The translations under genes and the position numbers were made by a program. From Nitrososphaeraceae archaeon (GTDB lineage Archaea; Thermoproteota; Nitrososphaeria; Nitrososphaerales; Nitrososphaeraceae), in the NCBI GenBank assembly GCA_025449515.1, contig JANWJI010000105.1:1-27681 (forward strand): a stretch of 27,681 nt of DNA. Reading direction: 5' to 3'. The notes under the pieces were generated by a model. The model was not told where the DNA came from. It made no database searches and saw only the letters and a program-made list of their open reading frames with translations. Positions within the stretch are counted from its first letter, which is position 1. Each line of letters begins with the position of its first letter. This document shows, one piece after another, positions 15,256-22,757 of this stretch.

Positions 15256-15945
15256 ATGTCTTCATCGATGAACACATCAATTCGCAGACTGGCAAAGGAC
15301 ATAGTGAATAAATACATTATAGAAAACATGACAATAGGCTTAGGGAGTGGTAGTGCAGTCGCAGCAATGGTCAGAGAGTTAGGGCTCATTTCGATCAAAG
15401 ATTCTTTGACATTCATACCTACATCATTGCAGATCGGGATAGTGGCGGAAGAAAATAACCTCAGGATTAATGATGAAAGTAGAATTTCAGAAATCGATAT
15501 AGTATTTGATGGCGCTGATCAGATCGATTCAAATCTAAATATGATTAAGGGAGGAGGAGGGGCGTTACTAAAGGAAAAGATCATTACTTCCGCGTCTCCA
15601 AAGTTAGTAATTTCAGCAGATTCTACTAAATATGTCAACTCATTCACCCGCCCCGTTCCCATAGAAGTACACAAATTTGCCAGACGAATAGTCTACGACA
15701 AGTTAAAGAAGATAGGTGGTCACCCCCAATTGAGAACGTTGGAAAAGGGATATCCATTCATTACGGAAAGCTCCAATTTAATTTATGATACCATTTTTGA
15801 GCCCTATGAAAACCACAGACAGAAGGAGAACGAAATTAAGAGTATTCCTGGTGTCATCGAAGTAGGACTCTTCACTCGTCGAGCTGATGCATATTATAAA
15901 GCAAACAATGACGGCTCTTTTGAAATTATTTGTGGCAAGTTGTAG
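15256..15945 (+). CDS. rpiA: Ribose-5-phosphate isomerase A
   Basis: The enzyme interconverts ribose-5-phosphate and ribulose-5-phosphate, supplying ribose for nucleotides. The phosphate loop GLGSGSAVAAMV, the catalytic DGADQID (Asp85 and Asp88 counted from this ATG) and KGGGGALLKEKI (Lys98, with Glu107 as the catalytic base position) are intact. I chose ATG 15256 over the in-frame TTG at 15247, because GGTTAAAGTT at 15222-15231 would start transcription almost at this ATG. From here the protein has 229 residues, normal for archaeal RpiA. Its last 20 bases overlap the end of the convergent amidohydrolase gene. Confidence 0.93.
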   Translation: MSSSMNTSIRRLAKDIVNKYIIENMTIGLGSGSAVAAMVRELGLISIKDSLTFIPTSLQIGIVAEENNLRINDESRISEIDIVFDGADQIDSNLNMIKGGGGALLKEKIITSASPKLVISADSTKYVNSFTRPVPIEVHKFARRIVYDKLKKIGGHPQLRTLEKGYPFITESSNLIYDTIFEPYENHRQKENEIKSIPGVIEVGLFTRRADAYYKANNDGSFEIICGKL

Positions 15946-17374
15946 GCCTACGTATGAATTTTCCGTGACCCAGGGTACTCTTTTCTACTTCTCCATTTTC
16001 CATCACTACAATTCCTCGGACCATAGTCAAAACAGGCCACCCCTCCAATTCCCAACCATCATATATAGTGTAGTCAGAATAAGACTTCAGTAGTTGTGAA
16101 GACACCTTTTTCTTAAGCGCTAGATCAACGATTACGATGTCAGCGTCTGAACCAGGTTGGATAGTACCCTTTCTTGGATAAAGGCCAAAGATCCTAGAGG
16201 TGTTATAACTCGTTACTTCAGCTACTCTCTCCAAGGTAATTCTATGCTTGTTAACGCCATTGCTGAGAAGCACAGGAATCATAGTGGCGAGTCCTGGAAA
16301 CCCTGCCAACGCAGACCAGATATCCCCGTTTCCAACTTTCATTGATAGTCTGTTGGCAACGTGATCTGTGCCAATAGTATCGATTTGGCCGTGTCTTAAG
16401 GCAGACCATAAATGGTAAAGATCACTTTTTGATCTGATAGGTGGAACAACCTTGCCAAGTATACTATTAAAGTCAGTACTGTGAGTAAGATAATGCGGAC
16501 ATGTTTCAATGTACAGACTGCCCTTTCCAGCCCCCCTTCCTCGCTGTTGCAAGATCGTTTCTAGAGCCTGTGCGGATCCAATATGTACAAAGTATAATTC
16601 TGAGTTAAATTGTCGTGCAAACGAAGCGGCTTTAGTTATGCTCCTTGATTCCGATAAAGCGGGTCTGCATCTAGACCATGTTTTCAGGCTGGACAGGTTC
16701 CTATGCTTGCTTTTGATTGCTCTCATGTATTCGGCACACATTAATGGATCTTCTGCGTGAACCATTGTTAGAGAATTATTTCTTGTTGCGGACATCATTA
16801 TTGAAGTGAGCAATTCATCGTCCACATTTACCTCCGAGTCTAGTGGCTCATCTGATCCAGGTTCAAGATCCACATAAATACGATTTAGCTCTCCACCCAG
16901 GTTCATGTATACCTTAAAGGAATTAATTCCAATTTTCTCTGCAAGGTATGGGATATCTTGGATCTGGGAGGGATGCAGAATTGAAGCGTGAATAGAATAA
17001 TCTACATAATGATTACCCCTACTTGCTACAAGCTGTTTTTCGATATCTCTGTAACTCCCAGTCATCCTAAGGATTCGCATCATAGTTGTTACTCCTCCTA
17101 CGGAGGCTGATGTTGACTCCGTCTTTGCAGCCTCTTCTATAGGCCTATATACACCGTAGTGAACATGTGGGTCTATCACACCTGGGAGCACGTACTTATC
17201 ATCAGCACTTATTGTTTGAGAAGCTTGAATGTTATCTATTGACCGTTGAAGCGATTTGATTTTTCCGTTCTCTATCAAGATATTCGTTTGAATGATCCCG
17301 ATTTCTGGTATAACCACGCCTTTGGAGTTAGTAATTAGAATGTCACAGGTGTTTTTCATAGTACTAGATGTCAT
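15926..17374 (-). CDS. Dihydropyrimidinase/dihydroorotase-type cyclic amidohydrolase
   Basis: The 482-residue enzyme belongs to the amidohydrolase group that opens cyclic amides (dihydropyrimidinase, hydantoinase, allantoinase, dihydroorotase). The binuclear metal site is complete: His70 and His72 in GVIDPHVHYG, the probable carboxylated Lys154 in NSFKVYMN, His206 in HAED, His264 in HIGS and Asp337 in IGTDH. ETCPHYLT and GSDADIVIVD are also family marks. The residues seen and the length fit dihydropyrimidinase or hydantoinase best, but the substrate is not settled. A TATA box (17393-17403) about 23 bases upstream supports a leaderless start at 17374. Tail-to-tail overlap of 20 bases with rpiA. 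Confidence 0.85.
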   Translation of the reverse strand: MTSSTMKNTCDILITNSKGVVIPEIGIIQTNILIENGKIKSLQRSIDNIQASQTISADDKYVLPGVIDPHVHYGVYRPIEEAAKTESTSASVGGVTTMMRILRMTGSYRDIEKQLVASRGNHYVDYSIHASILHPSQIQDIPYLAEKIGINSFKVYMNLGGELNRIYVDLEPGSDEPLDSEVNVDDELLTSIMMSATRNNSLTMVHAEDPLMCAEYMRAIKSKHRNLSSLKTWSRCRPALSESRSITKAASFARQFNSELYFVHIGSAQALETILQQRGRGAGKGSLYIETCPHYLTHSTDFNSILGKVVPPIRSKSDLYHLWSALRHGQIDTIGTDHVANRLSMKVGNGDIWSALAGFPGLATMIPVLLSNGVNKHRITLERVAEVTSYNTSRIFGLYPRKGTIQPGSDADIVIVDLALKKKVSSQLLKSYSDYTIYDGWELEGWPVLTMVRGIVVMENGEVEKSTLGHGKFIRRPTTCHK

Positions 17375-17392
17375 GCGTTATGTTCTGTTTAG

Positions 17393-17403
17393 TATTTAAT
17401 AAC
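17393..17403 (-). promoter_or_regulatory. TATA box of the cyclic amidohydrolase
   Basis: The minus strand reads GTTATTAAATA, centred about 23 bases before the ATG at 17374, the leaderless spacing. The interval 17375-17641 otherwise holds only the promoter of the next gene. Confidence 0.5.
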
Positions 17404-17610
17404 TAGCATGGTCACAAATCTGCCATAGGTATCGATATAGAATCCCGGCTGCTAGAAACATGTCTCGAAAACGGCTCAAGATTGAAAACTATGTTAACTC
17501 TTTAAGTATGTCGGCACAGGGAATACTTAATGATATTCAGTTCCCACCTCTTTTTCTGCTCTTGAATAGTATTGTGCAATTTTATTCAGGGATACTCGAA
17601 CACGAAATCC

Positions 17611-17619
17611 AGATATAAG
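17611..17619 (+). promoter_or_regulatory. TATA box of the gene at 17642
   Basis: AGATATAAG is centred about 27 bases before the ATG, which supports a leaderless start and the reality of the small gene. Confidence 0.5.
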
Positions 17620-17641
17620 TGAATATTAATAGCCATACCTG

Positions 17642-17944
17642 ATGGCTAAAGATACATCTTCGGCAGCTTCAAACACGATCCCGTTTCCAACATTAACGAT
17701 TCTATACATTCCAAACAAAGCCGAATGCCTAATCGGGGAAATAGGCGAAAAGTATTGTAATATGACGACTGAGGAGTGCAAGGGATTCTTTCACGGGGGT
17801 ATTCAAAGAGAATATAAGAAAATAACGATATGGAGTCAGGGAATAGACAGTCTATGGTTTAACGCCATCATAGCCAAGATAAAAGAACTAGCCAATATAG
17901 AATATGTGCCTATCGTTTCTGGAGGCATTATGTATTCAGTCTAG
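17642..17944 (+). CDS. Hypothetical protein, 100 aa
   Basis: I do not recognise this protein. It has a Ser/Ala/Thr-rich N-terminus, a beta-like stretch TLTILYIPNKAECLIGEIGE, two cysteines (about 39 and 46) within EKYCNMTTEECKGFF, and a C-terminal helix-strand part ending YVPIVSGGIMYSV. There is no membrane segment or signal peptide. The TATA box 27 bases upstream and the length argue for a real gene. After it, 17945-18139 shows no clear gene, only an 18-codon frame at 18064-18120. Confidence 0.6.
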   Translation: MAKDTSSAASNTIPFPTLTILYIPNKAECLIGEIGEKYCNMTTEECKGFFHGGIQREYKKITIWSQGIDSLWFNAIIAKIKELANIEYVPIVSGGIMYSV

Positions 17945-18139
17945 CCGTTTATTAGGTCCAAAAATATCGTCATGAAGATCGAAATTTAGGAGTGACTGAT
18001 ATTCACTTGTCAAGCAATGCTATAATCCGAAAATAGGTCTTGATATTTGATTTCGGGTTATCTATGACAGCGAGTAGGAAAAAACTTCTAAAGGAGGCAT
18101 ATCCGTGGACTATCCACTAAACCCATTTCTAGATATCAA

Positions 18140-18234
18140 TAGCCCGGCCCAGATTCGAACTGGGGTCAAAGGCTCCAAAGGCCTCTATGCTTGGCCACTA
18201 CATTCAGCGGTGTCTAACGTACCACTACCGGGCT
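18140..18234 (-). tRNA. tRNA-Gln(UUG) with a D-arm intron
   Basis: On the minus strand the acceptor stem pairs AGCCCGG (18234-18228) with CCGGGCT (18147-18141), with discriminator A at 18140. The anticodon arm is GAGGC-CTTTGGA-GCCTT, giving anticodon TTG (Gln). The T arm is CCCAG-TTCGAAT-CTGGG. The gene is 95 nt, 22 more than a normal tRNA-Gln, and the excess lies in the D arm. Removing 18224-18203 restores G10-T11-G12 paired with C-A-T and a normal D loop with GG, giving a 73-nt tRNA. No CCA is encoded. A TATA box sits at the expected place upstream, inside the gap after the DUF354 gene. Confidence 0.9.
18203..18224 (-). other. tRNA-Gln intron in the D arm (22 nt, between positions 10 and 11)
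   Basis: A bulge-helix-bulge fits exactly. The 5' bulge is A18226-G18225|T18224, and the 3' bulge A18204-A18203|T18202. The four-pair central helix is C18230-G18205, G18229-T18206, G18228-C18207 and T18227-G18208. The inner helix is GGT (18223-18221) with ACC (18211-18209). Both cuts fall after the second bulge base. Alternative cuts one or two bases along give the same mature tRNA but no such fold. Confidence 0.7.
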
Positions 18235-18260
18235 TCCGGGCGTATCTTGTTATAATGTGC

Positions 18261-18272
18261 TAACTTTATAAT
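18261..18272 (-). promoter_or_regulatory. TATA box of tRNA-Gln
   Basis: The minus strand reads ATTATAAAGTTA, centred about 33 bases before the first tRNA base. It lies directly after the stop codon of the DUF354 gene, so the tRNA has its own promoter. Confidence 0.45.
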
Positions 18273-18273
18273 G

Positions 18274-19338
18274 TTACGCACAATTTCTTATGAAGGACAA
18301 TAATTTCAACATGGGATCCTCCATATTATCAAGTACATGTTTCGCAATTTTTTTCTGCCTAGTTGCATACACTTTGCTTTGGAGCATCATTCTAACTAAC
18401 AACAGTAGCTCACGAGCATTTGAAGATCGTCTTGCTAAGCCTGACCGTACAAGGTATTTCTCGACATAGAAACGAAATGGAGAAATAGAAATTGTAGGCT
18501 TTCCAAGAAGTGCAGCTTCCGTGGTCATTGTACCACCGGCTCCTATGAAAACATCAACTGACGAAATCAGTGAGACGCCGTCTACAACATTTTTTAGTAC
18601 TTTTGCTTTACCTCGATATCGCTTTTCAACTTGACGAAATTGATCCTGATATCTACAAAGAATTATAATATTCGTCGTCTGAGATAGATTGCTTATGAGA
18701 TCATCGATCATCAAAAGGCTACTATTCAACTTTCTATCAGCTATGTAGGATGCCTTTAATTCTTCTAACCTAATCAAGATATTTTTTCTACCCTTTTCCA
18801 CAGCCGAACCAGTATTCAGTTCTGCAAGTCCAGTATTCGGATCTCTTTTTAGCCATGCTACAGGATCTAGGGCTTTATACATCGTTATTAGACTACTCGA
18901 AATCCCGGAATCTCGCCATGCCGAAATTGGTATAACCCAGGGACAAAAGAGTTGAGTTAGTAGTGGGACTGTAAGCTTCGAGACGGCAGTTGCATGAGGC
19001 GAATCGTTAAAACCCAAGTGCTTAATGCCAAGGCCGAACGCAACTCTACCGCATTCTGGAGACGAAAACGAAATAGCAACAGATGGTTCGAATTTTTTTA
19101 TCTCATAAGCAAGTTTAAATATTCTACTAGTGCTTGCACGAAGTTTTTCATATCTTTCTGCTCCTCCATGTCTTCCTATTATCTTAAGTTGTAGATTCTT
19201 CATGCGAGCCAATTCGACTGCTTCTCTATATTGTCTTGAAGTACAGAGTATGTCGTGCCCTTGCTCTTTTAAGTAATCTATAGCTGGCTTAAAAAACATA
19301 ACCTGCTTAGGTGTTAAAATATCAAACCAAATTCTCAA
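18274..19338 (-). CDS. DUF354 family protein (GT-B glycosyltransferase-like)
   Basis: The 354-residue protein looks like the archaeal DUF354 family, which shares the two-Rossmann GT-B fold of UDP-GlcNAc 2-epimerases and glycosyltransferases. The opening RIWFDILTPKQVMFFKPAID is the family start, HLGFNDSPHA (107-116) sits at the domain interface, and GAGGTMTTEAALLGKPTIS (266-284) is the nucleotide-sugar loop of the C-terminal half. There is no signal peptide or membrane segment. It is divergent from the UDP-sugar-dehydrogenase-like gene at 19449 and close to the sugar genes further right, which suggests a role in surface glycan or lipid glycosylation. Substrate and reaction are not known. Confidence 0.8.
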   Translation of the reverse strand: MRIWFDILTPKQVMFFKPAIDYLKEQGHDILCTSRQYREAVELARMKNLQLKIIGRHGGAERYEKLRASTSRIFKLAYEIKKFEPSVAISFSSPECGRVAFGLGIKHLGFNDSPHATAVSKLTVPLLTQLFCPWVIPISAWRDSGISSSLITMYKALDPVAWLKRDPNTGLAELNTGSAVEKGRKNILIRLEELKASYIADRKLNSSLLMIDDLISNLSQTTNIIILCRYQDQFRQVEKRYRGKAKVLKNVVDGVSLISSVDVFIGAGGTMTTEAALLGKPTISISPFRFYVEKYLVRSGLARRSSNARELLLLVRMMLQSKVYATRQKKIAKHVLDNMEDPMLKLLSFIRNCA

Positions 19339-19386
19339 TAGCAGGGTTAATACGATCTATAATGGAATAAAGTCTTTCCTTAATTT

Positions 19387-19401
19387 CTTTTATATATATA
19401 G
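19387..19401 (+). promoter_or_regulatory. TATA box of the gene at 19449
   Basis: CTTTTATATATATAG is followed by about 25 bases to the expected start and a leader near 30 nt that contains the ribosome site GGAGG (19438-19442), six bases before the TTG. This gene is thus clearly leadered, unlike many neighbours. Confidence 0.55.
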
Positions 19402-19448
19402 TAATGCATGAATAGATAAATGCGTCCGGAAGAGGTGGGAGGAATCAG

Positions 19449-20618
19449 TTGAGCTTTCGACAGTCATCATCGTTATCTGTCATCGTATATGGTCTGAGCA
19501 CTGAAGGGTATAGAATCGCATCCTCTATCGCACTTAAGGGCTTAAAGGTATCATTAATTGATGAATCAGCTAGAGTAGCAATAGCACTAAAACCGGACAT
19601 TGCACGTAATTATCCGGATGTGAACTCTCTGATAGATGATGAAGCCTTATTGGGTCCTGAGCCGGTAGATATTGCCATTAGTACTGCTTCGTACATTTTT
19701 TTTGCCCCTAAAATTCGAAAAATAGGCCAAGACGTGAAGAGTGATGTTATGTCTAAGTTTAGAGATGCCATTAAGACGTTAAGAAAGGGATCATCGTTTG
19801 TCTACACGCTACCCACCGGGATGGGGGGAAACGATGAAAATATAGCTCTTATAGAACATCTAACCGGAATGACCGTAGGAAGTGATATAAATTATTATTA
19901 TATGCCAATTCACTCTAGTAGTGGCGCCCCACATGATCTTTTAGTAGGTTCAGTTCAGTCAAAGCAAGATGCACAGATGGAGCGGCTGCTCCTTGATCAG
20001 GATACTAACATGAAAGTGAATTTTGTTGATGTTCTTTCTGCTGAATTTGCACATTCAATTAGAATTCTTGGACATTATGCGGGGCTGGCGAGTATTCTAG
20101 AAGTATGTAAACAAGTAAACGACGTGCGCATAAGCAACGAGTTAATGTCCAATCCTCTTAGGAATGTTTATCTTGATGAAGTAGCAGATGGCTTGTACGA
20201 TCTCCGCGCGATAGCAGCATCTTTGGGTGGTGCAGGTCCGTTGATGTACCTCGTTAACGGCACTATAAAAGGGACTGAAGGATATGTAAAACATCTCATA
20301 GATGAAGTAAGAGACGTCCTCAAGAAACGCGATCTTAAAGCAAGCAGAACAAAAATCGTGATAAAATGGAAATTAGATCTAAATGAAATGAGAGGAGATA
20401 AATTGGACTTGCAGTTGTCACTAGAATCCAAGTTGAAGGATTACATAGGAGATGTAGAATTACATAATGGACCTTCGATAGATCTGTATCCCAACGACAA
20501 GACAATTATCATTATTACATGTTCAAAAGAAGACTACGCGAAGTTAGAAGCTGAAGGTATTGTCAACAGCGAATGCATAATAATGAAAGCAAATCCTGTC
20601 TGCGAGATAGTCGGATAA
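19449..20618 (+). CDS. UDP-sugar dehydrogenase-fold protein lacking the catalytic Cys segment
   Basis: The 389-residue protein resembles UDP-glucose/GDP-mannose dehydrogenases in layout. An N-terminal Rossmann domain (SVIVYGLSTEGYRIASSIA, with GLSTEG in place of the usual GxGxxG, then Asp34 after strand 2) is followed by a central helical region (SAEFAHSIRILGHYAGLASI) and a C-terminal part (DLRAIAASLGGAGPLMYLVN, then KASRTKIVIKWK). The place where these enzymes have GGSCFPKD reads YLDEVADGLYDLRAI, with no cysteine. So it may be a non-oxidising relative, a sensor or a partner protein. It starts with TTG, with a strong GGAGG six bases before it. It lies beside DUF354 and sugar-modifying genes. 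Family membership is inferred by eye. Confidence 0.65.
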   Translation: MSFRQSSSLSVIVYGLSTEGYRIASSIALKGLKVSLIDESARVAIALKPDIARNYPDVNSLIDDEALLGPEPVDIAISTASYIFFAPKIRKIGQDVKSDVMSKFRDAIKTLRKGSSFVYTLPTGMGGNDENIALIEHLTGMTVGSDINYYYMPIHSSSGAPHDLLVGSVQSKQDAQMERLLLDQDTNMKVNFVDVLSAEFAHSIRILGHYAGLASILEVCKQVNDVRISNELMSNPLRNVYLDEVADGLYDLRAIAASLGGAGPLMYLVNGTIKGTEGYVKHLIDEVRDVLKKRDLKASRTKIVIKWKLDLNEMRGDKLDLQLSLESKLKDYIGDVELHNGPSIDLYPNDKTIIIITCSKEDYAKLEAEGIVNSECIIMKANPVCEIVG

Positions 20619-20818
20619 CATTTTCTAAGAGTAAACGGGCTCAAGATTATTGTATCAGAGGCAACGCGGTATCCTATTCCATAGTTAGAGTGGAAGCAGG
20701 AATGTTACTATCATAATATAGATTGTCATCCCGAAATTGCCTCGACCGAGAGAGACGCGAGAATACCTACCGCTATGATCAGGTTCCAACTGATTTTTGT
20801 GCCATATAAAATTTGGAA

Positions 20819-21415
20819 TTAAGTTCGTAAACTAGCTCGTGACGTATTCCATTTTTCTCTTTTAGTATCGTACTCTTCCCGAGAATAGGCTACTCTGGCA
20901 GGATGTCCTATGACAACTGTGTTAGCAGGAACATCTTTGGTCACGACGGCGGCCATAGCAATTACACTGTTTTTGCCTATTGTGACTCCAGGCCTAATAA
21001 CAGCTCGACTGCCTATTATTGCACCGTCTTCAACGATTACGCCTATCATATGGGGACTCATCGGATAAGGGTCGTTAGTGAAGGTAGCGCCTGGACCCAC
21101 GAATACATTTTTGCCTATAGATGTCATGGGTGGTATATATACCGAGCCTTCAATTCTGGTGTTTTCACCGATCTTAACTGAATAGTCTACATGGGTTAGA
21201 GAGCCTATCACCACATTGTCACCTATTTCGGTATCTCCGCCGATATACGCGAAATGCCAGATCTTAACGTTTTTGCCGATCTTTGCACTCCTCGAAATGT
21301 AATTCGTTATTTTGTCATCATCTCTGTTATTTTTGATTGTCGAGAAATTAGCAGTGACAGAATCATTAAATTCTTTATCATTATTCCTATTTCGTGAATT
21401 CTGCTTGTCATTCAT
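20819..21415 (-). CDS. Left-handed beta-helix N-acetyltransferase (WbpD/WlbB-like)
   Basis: The 198-residue protein is built of hexapeptide repeats (residues about 38-160, e.g. KIGKNVKIWHFAYIGGDTEI) typical of trimeric acyltransferases that use acetyl-CoA. TFTNDPYP (111-118) with GVIVEDGAIIGSRAVIRPGV, and the end VVTKDVPANTVVIGHPARV followed by EEYDTKREKW, match the subgroup that acetylates 3-amino sugars of UDP-GlcNAc derivatives. A polar N-terminal tail of about 36 residues (Asn, Asp, Lys rich) precedes the helix and is unusual. A TATA-like GTATAATTA around 21434-21442 could give a near-leaderless transcript. The other genes of the group (oxidoreductase, Trm112-like) lie upstream in the same direction. 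The interval 20619-20818 downstream shows no gene. Confidence 0.85.
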   Translation of the reverse strand: MNDKQNSRNRNNDKEFNDSVTANFSTIKNNRDDDKITNYISRSAKIGKNVKIWHFAYIGGDTEIGDNVVIGSLTHVDYSVKIGENTRIEGSVYIPPMTSIGKNVFVGPGATFTNDPYPMSPHMIGVIVEDGAIIGSRAVIRPGVTIGKNSVIAMAAVVTKDVPANTVVIGHPARVAYSREEYDTKREKWNTSRASLRT

Positions 21416-21498
21416 TTCCTCGCCATCTCCTAATTATACGATGTACCATCATATCTGTGATTCATCCACTTGATTTCATTTAATACTTATCGCTGCTC

Positions 21499-21786
21499 TT
21501 AAAGATGCCACGGTTGTGCCTTTTGTAGGATGTTAGTAGGGATAACGTCCCGCCACTTTTGCAAAAATTCTATATCCTTTTGCTTGTCACGTAGATCATC
21601 TGGTAACATAACTGGGATCTGCTCAATAATTGGGTAAAACCGTGTACATTTGTCACAATATAATATTCCCATGTTAATGGTTTCATCATTTGTATATTCA
21701 TCTCGACTTACGCTGATCTCGAATAATACTAAAGGATAATGTTTGTCAATCGGACAAGCTAGGATATTCAGCATTGATTTTTTCAA
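21499..21786 (-). CDS. Trm112-like zinc protein
   Basis: The 95-residue protein matches the Trm112/UPF0434 family: LNILACPIDKHYPLVLFE at residues 6-23, then GILYCDKCTRFYPIIEQIPVMLPDD at 40-64. Only three of the usual four cysteines are present (Cys11, Cys44, Cys47); the second of the first CPxC pair is Asp14. Trm112 activates several methyltransferases that modify tRNA and proteins, but related short proteins also occur in sugar gene clusters of bacteria. Here it lies five bases after the oxidoreductase and so is co-transcribed with it. The context favours a partner of the sugar genes, but the general methyltransferase-activator role cannot be excluded. Confidence 0.8.
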   Translation of the reverse strand: MKKSMLNILACPIDKHYPLVLFEISVSRDEYTNDETINMGILYCDKCTRFYPIIEQIPVMLPDDLRDKQKDIEFLQKWRDVIPTNILQKAQPWHL

Positions 21787-21791
21787 TTTGC

Positions 21792-22757
21792 CTATCTCAA
21801 ATCCAGATAAATTGGGGAGCCAGTGTTGCTAGATAAAAGGGCTGCCTCTGCTACACGGGTAACATTAACTGCGTCTATAGCTGAAGCCAAGGGTGTGCTT
21901 TTTTCTCCGCTAATTGCAGATAGGAAACTCCTCAATTCTAATGTAAGAGGCTCCTGAAAGTGATGCCTTCTAGGTATTAGAGTAGCATCCCCGTGATCGA
22001 TCTTGATTTCCTGTGTAATAAAATCGCCCGTAATTATACCTTCGGTACAAACTGCGCTGAACATTCTTACCTTTTTTGGTGTAATCCAGTTGGAAGCTAT
22101 AATTGCAACCTTCTGATTAGCGAATCCCAACATGATGGTAGCGAAATCCTCATAGGAATGGAATTTTTTTCCAGCTCTAGCAAAAACCATATTGGGCGTC
22201 CCGTTAAATAGAAACATCGCAGTGTCAATGTCATGGACTGAGGTATCGTAGATTATGCCAACGTCCCTTATATGCAATGGCATTCTATTTTCTCGATGAA
22301 ATTCCATCATTATAAGGTCACCGTATTGTTTTCTATCTATGATTTGCTTAAAATCCTGCACTGCTGGATTAAATCGTTCAATATAGCCGGATGTGAGAAT
22401 AACTCCTTTCTTGTCGGCTGCGGATACCATCTCTTCGCACTCTATAGTAGAAAAAGATAAAGGCTTTTCAACGAAAATGTTAATGCCACTCTCTATAACC
22501 TTTTTTGCTACAATAGAGTGAGTTTTGGTAGGTGTGCATACAATACATGCGTCCAATGAGCGTTCCCTCTGAAGTAACTCGTCAACCGAGAGATACAGTT
22601 TGGTGTTGTAAAGATCTGCCATTTTTTTTGATCGACCTGCATCAGCGTCACAAATGGCAGATAATACGCCGATATCATGTAGAACCCGAGCATGATTTTT
22701 GCCCCAACCTCCAACTCCTATTACAGCTATCTTAAGATCCCTATTACTCCCTACCAT
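21792..22757 (-). CDS. Gfo/Idh/MocA-family oxidoreductase (NAD-dependent sugar dehydrogenase)
   Basis: The NAD(P)-dependent sugar oxidoreductase has the Rossmann motif IAVIGVGGWGKNHARVL near the N-terminus, the catalytic EKP (about 97-99 in VEKPLSF) and the HDIDTAMFLF active-site segment (about 175-184). WlbA/WbpB and the UDP-GlcNAc 3-dehydrogenase of methanogens are of this family and act just before a 3-amino transfer and N-acetylation. The nearby acetyltransferase makes such a role likely. I take ATG 22757 over an in-frame GTG at 22772; it overlaps the aminotransferase stop by seven bases (ATGGTAG), as expected for coupling. With the GTG the overlap would be 22 bases. Confidence 0.85.
   Translation of the reverse strand: MVGSNRDLKIAVIGVGGWGKNHARVLHDIGVLSAICDADAGRSKKMADLYNTKLYLSVDELLQRERSLDACIVCTPTKTHSIVAKKVIESGINIFVEKPLSFSTIECEEMVSAADKKGVILTSGYIERFNPAVQDFKQIIDRKQYGDLIMMEFHRENRMPLHIRDVGIIYDTSVHDIDTAMFLFNGTPNMVFARAGKKFHSYEDFATIMLGFANQKVAIIASNWITPKKVRMFSAVCTEGIITGDFITQEIKIDHGDATLIPRRHHFQEPLTLELRSFLSAISGEKSTPLASAIDAVNVTRVAEAALLSSNTGSPIYLDLR

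Noticed and set aside
18064..18120. 18-codon frame MTASRKKLLKEAYPWTIH
   Set aside because: Has an ATG and an AT-rich stretch upstream, but it is too short to judge; no ribosome site or family. Kept only as a note.
20619..20818. Possible C/D box RNA near ATGATCA ... CTGA (about 20775-20795)
   Set aside because: The C-like box deviates from TGATGA and there is no terminal stem or internal C'/D' pair.
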